64,000 nucleotides of DNA from Anticarsia gemmatalis. Taxonomy: Eukaryota > Arthropoda > Insecta > Lepidoptera > Erebidae. The translations under genes were made by a program, and so were the position numbers. Shown here one piece after another: positions 51,401-59,292 of this stretch (positions within the stretch are counted from its first letter, which is position 1; every line of letters begins with the position of its first letter). The DNA is taken from positions 2,232,001 to 2,296,000 of the forward strand of contig NC_134745.1 in NCBI RefSeq assembly GCF_050436995.1. Reading direction: 5' to 3'. Under the pieces are notes generated by a model that saw only the letters and a list, made by a program, of their open reading frames with translations, was not told the origin of the DNA and did no database searches.

Positions 51401-53041
51401 TACTACATGCATGTCTGCATAGCTTATATCACTTTTTCTGTACAATGACAAGTAGTAATCTTAACTAATTGGGTTACTACATTGGTCATAAAACCAACAG
51501 CCGAAATAGCTCAGAGCGTTAGACTGAAGATCTAAAGGTCCCCGGTTCAATCCCGGGTTTCGGCAGAAATGCTTTTTTGACACCAAGACACATTTTACAA
51601 GGAGATATCCTAAACCTTTAATGACAATAGAATCGCTGCTAGGCTTCGTATACGAGTACATTTGACCTTAGCTTCCGAAACAGCGTTACTAGCCGGATAA
51701 TCGTTGTGCAATATTTTACTTAGAACTCTGTAGACATGGAACAGAAATACTTAAATTATGTGTAGGCATTTAAACATGAAATGTTTGGACATTTGGAGAA
51801 AACAGCTATCCAGCTGGAAAAAGAAAATTCTTCAAGGCAGTAAAAGCCCTGTAATCTATAACTATCCAAATCAATTCAGCATTGCATTCGTCCGTTAGAA
51901 GGACAGTTACTTTTCGGTATAAAAAATAGTTTTTATAACTTACTAGTGCCCAATAACTCAGCAGCATGTTCCATAACAGAGACATAAGGTTCATCATTAG
52001 GAGCATATCCCAGCATAGTCTTCAAGCGTAGAGATGACAATATGTCTTTAGTATTAAGAGGCGGCTCGGGTGCATCTTGTAGTGGCGTCAGGAATACCGG
52101 CTTGGCTATTAAGATGGCTATCAAGAATAGGATCGCACCAAGCACCGTTTCTACGACTAGAAGTCGCCAGCGACGTCTGAAAAAATTACTTGACTATTTT
52201 AGGTGTGAAGACAGAAATTGAAAATGGAATACATTAGAGAGTACTTTTCTTTAAACAAATTGCATTACAATTAGATTTTGACCGCGACTTCGTCCGCCTG
52301 AAAAGATTTCCCGATGTAAAAGTATCCTAGGTGTTCTTTCTTTATGTGTAGCACAATTCTTTTCGTAGTTTTTGCGTGAGAGGGTAACAAATATACACAC
52401 TAACGCAATACTATGTACAACACCGAAACGGCAACTTTGTAATGTACTACAACATAATCTTTATGCTCGTTGCCTAATATATTATCTACTTAGACTACAA
52501 AAGGAAAAACTCTTACTGTCTCTGTAAATACGCCTTCCATATCAATATAGCGGTGTGCCTCTGAAATTTCCCGTGATGAGGTTTCTTACCAATTATACGC
52601 TCAGGTTGCTTAGTTATCGCAACCCCCACTGAAACAATAGTTTTTGATTAAATAATAATTTGGTAAACTTGAAACAGTTTAAATATCATTTATGTTGGAC
52701 GGAACGCTTGGCAAATAGTGACTTGAAAAGAAAGTGGAATGCTCTTTTCCCACTAAAAGAACTCTGAAACTGATTAATATAAAAACACAGAAAAATCAAA
52801 ATAACACATATTAGTATACACGTGTATAATAATATGTTTACAAAAAAGTGGGAGACCTTTGCTCAGCAGTGGGGCGCTAGAAAAGTATAAAAGAAAAACA
52901 AACTGTTGAGTTAAAAAAATAAAATATGTAAACAAATGTAAGTAAAGTGAGTATAAAAAAAACTATAAAAAATAAAAATAAAGCATTCCCACCTGCTTGG
53001 GACGTATACGATTGTAGAGAGCCAACGCGTTTGGTCAACAT
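36492..53041 (-). CDS. ABCA-subfamily full transporter with degenerate ATPase domains
   Basis: The 33 coding exons, 5' to 3', are 52993-53041, 52517-52628, 51944-52176, 50854-50960, 49223-49396, 48427-48582, 47931-48147, 47401-47580, 46780-46946, 46436-46546, 46085-46208, 45471-45631, 44920-45093, 44574-44639, 44366-44501, 43858-44113, 43462-43550, 43214-43323, 42633-42740, 42472-42557, 42324-42399, 42042-42149, 41742-41894, 41369-41482, 40997-41153, 40629-40751, 40220-40414, 39542-39823, 38740-38984, 38281-38428, 37773-38007, 37224-37425, 36492-36872. They total 5235 nt with no frame break: 1744 aa. The layout is ABCA-like. TM1 is at about 60-78, more membrane helices are in 240-465, and NBD1 is at 490-723. 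A regulatory region (to about 808) contains GLTSSMSISV. TM7 is at 875-894, more helices span 1052-1342, and NBD2 is at 1360-1620, followed by a tail. ABCA proteins move lipids across membranes using ATP. Here nearly all ATPase motifs are lost (see the domain entries), so transport is doubtful. Membership of ABCA is sure; which member is not. Confidence 0.9.
37224..38984 (-). other. Degenerate nucleotide-binding domain 2 of the ABCA-like protein
   Basis: Encoded by exons 29-32 (residues 1342-1618). The Walker A equivalent at 1385-1392 is GLKRHGRL, where Lys is replaced by Arg and the Ser/Thr by Leu. The Q-loop is CEH (1432-1434). The signature is MQEEL (1486-1490) in place of LSGGN. The D-loop is absent, and the H-loop His is Ser1542. 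Walker B is retained as VIIVDE, with Asp1509 and Glu1510. Downstream RRVAFMRDGAIYDVD and RYGNEGYTVVVHL are close to ABCA consensus, so the structural frame is well conserved while nucleotide handling is not. Confidence 0.87.
39235..39345. mobile_element. Palindromic MITE, copy 2, in ABCA intron 28
   Basis: The ends GGTTTCTGAG and CTCAGAAACC are perfect inverted repeats. Just inside, TACATTTAGC and GCTAAATGTG continue the pairing. It is related to the element at 15797-15897 but with more diverged arms. Confidence 0.7.
39381..39475. mobile_element. 95-bp MITE-like foldback, ABCA intron 28
   Basis: 18-bp perfect inverted ends (TGTATAATAGAATACGGG and its reverse complement at 39458-39475) enclose a GC-rich core containing a second small hairpin, GCATTTTACCTTAAAATGC. 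No coding capacity. Confidence 0.7.
44366..46546 (-). other. Degenerate nucleotide-binding domain 1 of the ABCA-like protein
   Basis: Encoded by exons 10-15 (residues 466-723). The fold can be followed from ISFRDVC through VSAVKNLTFDCYRGEY, the DDLTVQEHF block (584-592) and ALAVLLEP (647-654) to EYADRIFVFD. Catalytic motifs are gone. The Walker A position (about 525-537) reads FFTEKIQEHTIDT with no GK[ST]. The Q-loop CPQ is CHR (576-578). The LSGGM signature is LDDYY (636-640). The Walker B region reads IIMIPMLKDKP without the Asp-Glu pair. The H-loop histidine is absent (GLNFPSLD). All motifs fall inside well-spliced exons, so they are not missing because of a wrong gene model. Confidence 0.85.
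47120..47185. repeat. Dispersed repeat remnant in ABCA intron 8
   Basis: CTACTGCTGGGCAAGGGTCT resembles the common lepidopteran repeat seen in opposite orientation near 3888 and 52850. Short and decayed. Confidence 0.4.
48805..48877 (+). tRNA. tRNA-Phe(GAA): tRNA-Phe (GAA), copy 1
   Basis: A 73-nt cloverleaf: acceptor GCCGAAA pairs with TTTCGGC, followed by discriminator A. The anticodon loop CTGAAGA has anticodon GAA. The A-box-like TAGCTCAGTTGGGAGAGC and B-box GGTTCAATCCC internal promoters are present. A T-run follows as a Pol III terminator. It lies in ABCA intron 5, antisense to the host gene. Confidence 0.95.
49881..49953 (+). tRNA. tRNA-Phe(GAA): tRNA-Phe (GAA), copy 2
   Basis: Identical over 73 nt to copy 1, anticodon GAA. 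Followed by a TTTTT run within about 15 bases. In ABCA intron 4, antisense to the host gene. Confidence 0.95.
50224..50296 (-). tRNA. tRNA-Phe(GAA): tRNA-Phe (GAA), copy 3
   Basis: The reverse complement is identical to copy 1 over 73 nt, anticodon GAA. A T-run (read on the minus strand) follows the 3' end. In ABCA intron 4, same sense as the host gene. Confidence 0.95.
50423..50495 (+). tRNA. tRNA-Phe(GAA): tRNA-Phe (GAA), copy 4
   Basis: Identical to copy 1 over 73 nt, followed by AACTTTCTTTTTAAAG. The tail resembles that of copy 2, suggesting duplication with some flank. In ABCA intron 4. Confidence 0.95.
51271..51343 (-). tRNA. tRNA-Phe(GAA): tRNA-Phe (GAA), copy 5
   Basis: The reverse complement is identical to copy 1 over 73 nt, anticodon GAA. 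In ABCA intron 3, same sense as the host gene. The downstream T-runs are short and weak. Confidence 0.93.
51500..51565 (+). pseudogene. tRNA-Phe (GAA) with a 7-nt deletion in the D arm
   Basis: Matches the other copies over all remaining positions but lacks TTGGGAG after GCTCAG, leaving 66 nt. The D loop and part of its stem, which also form the A box, are lost. Acceptor, anticodon and T arms are perfect and a T6 run follows. Probably a pseudogene. In ABCA intron 3, antisense to the host gene. Confidence 0.88.
52845..52880. repeat. Dispersed repeat remnant in ABCA intron 1
   Basis: GGGAGACCTTTGCTCAGCAG matches the common lepidopteran repeat tail seen near 3888 and, inverted, near 47125. Confidence 0.45.
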
Positions 53042-54289
53042 TGTAATGACTATAACTAAACTTACTAAGGACTAATTACTAAAACGCTTATACACAATAA
53101 AACAGACATCAGTCATCTCATCTCTCTCGTACTTTTTTTATTAAACAAATTATTTACAATTTGTTGATAATTTTTGTGCGTATTATTTTTTTATTTGTCA
53201 ATGTCATTTGTTTTTTTTTATCTGTCAAAAATTCCGCCAAATAGTTTTGAAAGCCATATTTAAAAAACAAAATGAGATGCATATATATATAACCTTTTTT
53301 GATGTACCAGTTGTACGCATACGGCTTGATGCTCGGAAAATATCACAACAATATGGATTTTGAAAATGTTGTTTACCCTGTTACTAATAAAAATGCTCTA
53401 AAAACCTTAAATAATTGCGTAATTTCCCAGGTTATTCGTAATTCTGAGGTACCTAATATTCTATGTAAATATTGAATCACTTTGACATCGCTGATAATGT
53501 CTACACAAATAAATCGATAAAAGGATCTAGAACATCTAATTTTCTAGACCAATCACGGATGTAATGCTTTGGGTTTATTTTGTGTGTTTTATTTTATACC
53601 TCAGAAATAGCTTGTATTGGGTATCAAATTGTATAGATTTTTACCTTTGTTTGCTCGTATTCTTATACCTTACGGGAATAAGTTATGATTGATTTACTTG
53701 ACAGTTCGACTTAGGAATGTTTAGAATGTACTGGCAGACCGAAAAAGAGATAGATGGATTGTGTAAAAGAGGACATAAAGAAGAATGGGGTTAAAACTGA
53801 GTTAACGGCTGCCAAAGGTAAATGGAAAAGACGACACATTAATGGTTCCGTTCCGCTCGGGGTGGAAACCGGACTTTATATGTGAAAATTGCGCAATGTG
53901 GTGCAAAATTAAAGCTGTAACAGAAATCATTAAAAGAATGTAAATAGGCTCTTCAATATTTGACAAATTAAGTAAAAATAAATTTCCCGGATTATTATCA
54001 ACAACATTGATGGAATCGGGGAAGAGCTATCAAGATGTCAATGATTCTATATATCCTATTACGGAGTAAATAGTAAGAGCAAATAACGACAGAACAGTCC
54101 AAACATTTTTAGACCCCTGACCGCAAAGTTTAAAATTATATCCATAATTCCATTTTAAGTAGACACTTCATACTAAGTAAGTTCTATACTTAAGAGGGGT
54201 CTTAAATTGTTGGTCGTTATGTAATTCATACGGTTTGTTTTGTGTTTGTTTGCAATTATCGTGTGGGTTTCAATATTGTGATATGGATG
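53042..54289. other. Intergenic: ABCA 5' flank and repeat remnants
   Basis: Upstream of the ABCA start codon, and so expected to hold its promoter and 5' UTR, but no TATA box or other diagnostic site stands out. Contains the LINE tail described separately; otherwise nothing is recognised. Confidence 0.5.
53722..53880 (+). mobile_element. LINE 3' remnant (RTE-type C-terminal tail)
   Basis: Translation gives GRPKKR, one stop, then MDCVKEDIKKNGVKTELTA. This matches from memory the conserved C-terminal segment (GRPKKRWMDCVKED) of insect non-LTR reverse transcriptases. A 5'-truncated dead fragment. Confidence 0.7.
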
Positions 54290-54297
54290 TATATAAA
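54290..54297 (+). promoter_or_regulatory. TATA box of the first Gly-rich gene
   Basis: TATATAAA lies 66 bases before the ATG at 54356, leaving a 5' UTR of roughly 35-40 bases. A strong TATA box suits a gene with high, tissue-restricted expression. Confidence 0.65.
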
Positions 54298-54355
54298 ATG
54301 ATGATTGGAAGTTTTAAAATCAGTATTGGAGTGTTACAGAACAATTCAGTACAAC

Positions 54356-55074
54356 ATGGCGCGTTTAGGAATTGCGTGTGCTTGTGTTCTAGTTCTTGTT
54401 AATTCGATTTACGTCGATGCAGGTAAGTTTATACATTATTTTGTTTACTTAGATAATGAATACGTTATTTTGACACATTTGTTTGTACTATAACCTCCTA
54501 ATTATACTTTCTTAAAGTCTAAAACGATTTTTCAGAGAAAATACATCAGAAACACACTTAAAAAATTACGTGTCATTAAGTCTTTTCTTTAGAAAAAGTT
54601 CTAAAACAGAGCTTTTAGCAAGTTCTAAGTTTTTTAGAACTGAAATAGATACTAAGTTTAGTTATGTTTTATCGTATATCTCTATTACTTCCAGGACGGA
54701 TAGTTCGTTCACCTTCACCAGACCCATCGCCAGATCCCAAGCCTAGTTACGGCGGGGGTGGAGACGGTAGATTCGGTGGTGGCTTCGGCGGTGGTGGTGG
54801 CTTCGGCGGTGGCGGCGGTGGCTTCGGCGGAGGATATGGCGGCGATGGTGGCTTCGGACCTCCCTTCGGTGGCTTCGGACATCATCACCATCATCACGGA
54901 CACCACGGCTTCAATGACTATGGAGGTGGATACCAGGGTGGTTATCAGGGCGGTTACCAAGGAGGTTACGGTGGAGGGTTCCCGCCAGGAGGTTTGAGCA
55001 TCTCCAAGTCTATCAGCATCAGTGCTGGAGCTGGACAAGCGCAGTCGCAAGCTGGAGCTTTCGGAGGAAAATGA
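54356..55074 (+). CDS. Secreted Gly-rich protein with His run (cluster gene A)
   Basis: Exons 54356-54422 and 54695-55074 give 148 aa. Residues 1-22 are a signal peptide ending VDA, split from the rest by a phase-1 intron. A Ser/Pro/Asp linker follows (SPSPDPSPDPKPS), then Gly-rich GGGFGG repeats and a His-rich patch with six consecutive His. GGYQ repeats come next, then the family tail LSISKSISISAG, ending GGK. Low-complexity secreted Gly-rich proteins occur in insect cuticle, silk and antimicrobial families; I cannot assign this one. The same signal-peptide/intron layout and tail are found in the genes at 58366-59192 and 60756-62959. An AATAAA lies at 55147. Confidence 0.85.
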
Positions 55075-55890
55075 TTTAGTATTGTTTTTACGATTACGAA
55101 TTTAAGGTTGAGTAAATATAATGTGTATTTGTAAATTTTTATGCTAAATAAATTGTTGTTTAAAGTTGTTTTTTGTTTTTATTCACTTGGTAATTATCCG
55201 AGACCATATTCAAAGATACATGAGAAACGTACGTATTGCTTTCTCTTTGAAGAAAAACCTACATAGTCCTATGCGGTATATAGAACTTTAAATAACATAT
55301 TTTTCACTTGGACTTCTTCACTTAATTAGAAAACAATGACAATAATAAAATATAAACCGCATAAAAAGTACTTTCAACATTAAAACAACATCATCTATTT
55401 TTTCAGCCTTCATTCATGTTAGAGTTGGCTTCGAGTCCTACTACCTACTTAGATGCAGCTAAATACCAGTATTTTACATGAATCGACTGCCTATCGGTCA
55501 TCCACAACCCACAGAACTGGTTATCTGTTTGAGAATCATAAATAATAACTTCGTTATGAAAATCAATATTACTTCGCTGTTTCTGCATTCCATCGGAATG
55601 TGATTTTCGAGGAAGGTTTTAGTGTAATTTGTTAACCTGATGAAAATCGGACAAATCCAGGGCAGGCCGCAGTTTTATTATTTTTTGAAGAATCTTTTTG
55701 TTGTATTTTTGTTTTTCTACGTCCCCGCGCTTTAGGAGTTGCTATCGTTAACTATCCTGAATTTATTGCTCATTGGTCTCTCAGATTTCAACACTTCAAG
55801 AAGTAATGTACCGGCTGTAATTTAGGTTTAGGCTTTGACATAGCAAAGTTGCTATGAACCGTGTACGTGACTGTACCAAAAGGATCTAAT

Positions 55891-55957
55891 AGATGAATAG
55901 ATCTAGTTAGGAACTGATTGAGGAACCTCCAGGCTTCGCTATATATTGATAGCAAAA
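55891..55957 (-). promoter_or_regulatory. Orphan copy of the cluster gene B promoter
   Basis: 67 bp match 59226-59292 with five mismatches. The match covers the TATA box region (CAATATATA) and the presumed start-site region, in the same orientation. No coding exon of the family follows it on the minus strand, so it looks like the remnant of a lost paralogue or a partial duplication. Confidence 0.75.
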
Positions 55958-56213
55958 AACAAGAAAATCTTGATCATTGTAGGTACTTTAATATCATTCG
56001 TTCGATTGGTAGTAAAGAGCATCAATGAGAGATGCAGCCAAAAGCTCTTCTCCCCCCTTTTTTTAAAATCCATTCCTACCTAGTAAATACCCTAGTAAAT
56101 GTGATTGAAACAAAATCCAAAATTACTATTAAATACTTACTCTCACTTGCTGGCATACACAACTTGAGCATGTAAATAAATAATAGATAAGAGAATAGAT
56201 AGATATATATATA

Positions 56214-57840
56214 AACTCCTTTGCAAAAAAAACGGGCGGGTTTGATTTTTTAACATTATTGGTAATAATTTAGTTCTTCAGAGGTTTTAATAGCCAAACT
56301 ATGTTACTGGCACTTAATAAAGAGTCTGGGTGTGAAAAAAAGTTCATTCCAAATTCAAAACTTTTGTTTTTTAAATTATTAATCCCTTTTTCATTTTGTG
56401 ACACTTTTCGCGGGTTTGCGGTTAAAAGGTTATCAAGCAACTAAAAGCAACTTTTCGTTATTTTTAGTACAACAATTTATGTTTATCACATAATTCTGCC
56501 TTATTGTGACTTAAAACAGATATCTTTGTGTCTATCGTAATGGCAGAAAAAGCAATAAGAGCTAGTAAAATTATAGCGCTGCTGGAAGAGGGGTATAGCC
56601 AATGTTACGTCTCACAGCGGTTAAACGTGAGTCGTTCAACCGTACAAAGAACCTGGACTCGATACCAAGAGACAGGTTCCGTTCAGAGAAGGCAAGGTTC
56701 TGGGAGAAAACGTTGCACACAGCCGCGAGACGATCGCTTTTTAGTGACTCAGGCGCTGAGGAACCGCAAATGCAGTTACATAGACCTCAAAAGAAACCTT
56801 GAAGAGGTACGAGGAGCACAAGTTAGCCTATGGACTGTGAGGAGAAGACTTTTAGCTGCTGATATACGTAGTCGACGACCAGCGCGGGCCCCCAAGTTAC
56901 TCCGTGAGCACCGGATTGCGCGGTTGAGGTTCGCTAGAAATTGCCTATCTTGGTCACCAGGTAACTGGAGTAGCGTACTCTTCTCCGATGAGGCTCGAAT
57001 TTGTCTGCATGGTGAGGACCGACGTCGGCGAGTGTTACGAAGACCAGGGGAACGCTATGCCGATGTGTGTTTTGAAGAAATCACCCCTTATGGTGGAGGG
57101 TCCGTTATGTTTTGGGCGGGCGTAACTTCCAACTATCGTACCGAGATAGTATTCATAGAAATTGGCTCACTAAATGCGCATAGGTACATAACAGAAATCC
57201 TTTCGCAAAATGCACAACCCGCACTGACTGTAATTGGTGAAGATGCCATTTACATGGACGATAATGCTCGGGCCCACCGTTCTGGCGACGTAGATGCTTA
57301 TATGCAAGAGGTCGGTATTCGTCGTTTGGATTGGCCAGCGCGGAGCCCCGACCTTAACCCCATTGAGCACGTTTGGGACCTCCTAAAAAGGCGAGTACGA
57401 TTTGTTCAACCACCTCCACAAAACATCAGAGAGCTTAAACGTGTAATCTCGACTGAGTGGGAACACATTCCACAGGACACCATCAAAAGCCTGGTGGGAA
57501 GCATGCCAAGACGATTACATGCCGTAATCGCTGCAAGAGGAGGTCATACTCGTTATTAATTTTTATTTTTTAATGTCTCTTTTATTAAAATACCATAAAA
57601 ATACTCGTAGTCTTAATTTCATTATACCCATAAAAATGTCCATTTTAACACGGCTCTCTGTTTACATTGACTAAAACACCGATACCAGAATAAAAGTGTT
57701 AAAAAACTAGATTCTCATTGATAATAAGAAATTTCTAGTCATCCAAGCTAATGACATACTAAAAATATAATAATATTTACCCATAGAAAAGCTAAGGTAA
57801 AGTGTGTGTGTAAGGTGCCCGTTTTTTTTGCAAAGGAGTG
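56214..57840 (+). mobile_element. Complete Tc1-type DNA transposon
   Basis: 24-bp inverted ends (starting ACTCCTTTGC and running through a poly-A to GGGC) match except for the outermost base. TA lies outside both ends (56212-56213 and 57841-57842), the standard target duplication. The 1627-bp length and one intact transposase frame are as expected for an autonomous Tc1 element. It has inserted between two members of the Gly-rich gene cluster. Confidence 0.92.
56540..57559 (+). CDS. Tc1-type transposase (DD34E)
   Basis: 339 aa from the ATG at 56540; an upstream in-frame GTG adds four residues and is not used. The N-terminal half holds two helix-turn-helix regions for binding the inverted ends (VSQRLNVSRSTVQRTW in the first). 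The catalytic triad lies in LFSDEAR, MDDNARAH and SPDLNPIEHVWD, with 34 residues between the second Asp and the Glu. No stop or frameshift is present. The enzyme cuts and pastes the element into TA sites. With matched ends and full length, the copy may still be functional. Confidence 0.93.
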   Translation: MAEKAIRASKIIALLEEGYSQCYVSQRLNVSRSTVQRTWTRYQETGSVQRRQGSGRKRCTQPRDDRFLVTQALRNRKCSYIDLKRNLEEVRGAQVSLWTVRRRLLAADIRSRRPARAPKLLREHRIARLRFARNCLSWSPGNWSSVLFSDEARICLHGEDRRRRVLRRPGERYADVCFEEITPYGGGSVMFWAGVTSNYRTEIVFIEIGSLNAHRYITEILSQNAQPALTVIGEDAIYMDDNARAHRSGDVDAYMQEVGIRRLDWPARSPDLNPIEHVWDLLKRRVRFVQPPPQNIRELKRVISTEWEHIPQDTIKSLVGSMPRRLHAVIAARGGHTRY

Positions 57841-57842
57841 TA

Positions 57843-58365
57843 TATATATATATATATGCATAGATTTGTTAAGAGAACAAAGTAAAATAAGTAAAAACTC
57901 ACTTAAAACAAAATTAAAAAATATATAGGTATTTGTCTAAGTCTCAAGAAAATAAATAAATAATTTATAAGTAAATAAAATTACAAGCAAAAACAGTTTT
58001 AGTTATAATAACAAATATGTATAATTTTAATAGTATTGATGGATATTGTTTTCTGTATATAGTTTATTATTGTTACGTTATTATTTTTGTAAAAGTGCGC
58101 TTCTCGCCATCAAACGTAAAAGTTTGGCGAGTTTACTTGAAATAAACAATATTGTAATGTTTATATGTACAAAATAAATAAAAAAAAAAAATGTATTAGA
58201 AAACAGTAAAGGTAGACAAAAATCATAACTGAATTCAAAAAATATTTTATTCAATTCAATTCAAGCATGGCGTTAGTGAAAGAAAAATCTAAACCACCTC
58301 AGTTCGATAAGGGTATAACATAAGTCATTTTTATCAATATTTGGGTCACTTCGTCATTAGGTGTG
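57843..58365. other. Intergenic, AT-rich
   Basis: AT-rich 3' flank of cluster gene B (minus strand), with a TTTATT (AATAAA on the minus strand) near 58246 as a likely polyadenylation signal. Nothing else recognised. Confidence 0.5.
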
Positions 58366-59192
58366 TTATTTTCCGTAAGCTCCAGAGCCAGCTTGGGAGT
58401 ATGCTCCACCGCCTCCACGGCCGCGGCTGATGCTGATGCTCCTTGAAGAACTGATGGAGATGCCGCCACCACGGCCTCTTAGACCTCCTAGACCTCTGCC
58501 ACCAAAGTGGGGTAGTGGATCTGAAAGTTGATAACAAAGATAAGTGACAGCATAGGTATCTATAGGGATATATATAGGGAATATGTTAACCAAAATTTTA
58601 ATATTAGGCCTGTTATAGCATGCATAGACTTTGTAGTTCTTGATCGAATTACCCCGAATTTATTTATTACCTACGTTTTCAAAATCTAAGTATGGATAAG
58701 TAATAAGATCTTAGATATGACACTCCTAGAGTACAAGCATTAGCAATTGTCATCACTTTAACAAGCCACAATCCACATTAGCCTATCCGGGCACCAGCAC
58801 CAACAGTCTTAACTTATGTGGATCACACAAAATATATGTGCTATGTGTATTGAACTAAAGGATTAACTATCGTTCTTTTTGTAAGTACCGTACCTGATGT
58901 TAGAACAGTTGGAAGTGCACGCAGTGAATATATAAATTTATATTTTATGTATAACTTACAAAATCGAACATTAAAGTTCTACAATTTATTTGATGAAATT
59001 TGGCACACTGCACTATAAACCATCTTATAATCAGACTTAACACATGAAATACATTTTACTTAGGGATGCACATATGCGAACGAAATCACGGGCAAAAGCC
59101 TAAAATAAATGAATTAACTTACCAGCGTCAACAATGAAAGAGTTTACTAAAAGAAACAGTGCAAGAACACAAATGAGACCGAGACGAGCCAT
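58366..59192 (-). CDS. Small secreted Gly/Arg/Ser-rich protein (cluster gene B)
   Basis: Exons 59123-59192 and 58366-58520 give 74 aa. The signal peptide (residues 1-23) begins MARLGL, nearly the same as gene A, and ends VDA before a phase-1 intron at the same place as in genes A and C. The mature part has GGRGLGGLRGRGGG repeats, then the family core ISISSSRSISISRG, then AYSQAGSGAYGK. It is the shortest member and essentially the conserved core of the family. High Arg and Gly give a strong positive charge, which could suit nucleic-acid, polysaccharide or membrane binding, but no function is shown. Confidence 0.82.
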
Positions 59193-59225
59193 ATTGTCTT
59201 GTATTAATTATTATACCAGATGAAT

Positions 59226-59292
59226 AGATGAATAGATCTAGTTAGGAACTGACTGAGGATCCTGCAGCCTTCGTTATATATTGATAGCAAAA
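59226..59292 (-). promoter_or_regulatory. Promoter of cluster gene B
   Basis: On the minus strand a TATATAA box (59274-59280) lies about 80 bases before the ATG at 59192, with CAGTCAGTT about 25-30 bases downstream as a possible initiator. The block is duplicated at 55891-55957. Confidence 0.65.

Noticed and set aside
48683..51661. Open frames containing RNPGLNRGPLDLQSNALPTE, which look like a repeated protein motif
   Set aside because: They are translations across the tRNA-Phe copies. The DNA forms a perfect cloverleaf with anticodon GAA, and the same peptide appears at each copy.
36492..53041. Calling the ABCA gene a pseudogene because its ATPase motifs are missing
   Set aside because: All 33 exons keep frame and splice sites over 5235 nt, which does not fit neutral decay. 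I keep it as a coding gene with a degenerate ATPase.
54715..55050. Ala/Thr/Glu-rich open frame opposite cluster gene A, and an alternative plus-strand frame
   Set aside because: They are shadows of the Gly codon repeats of the real gene. The Gly frame has a signal peptide, a matching intron and paralogues.
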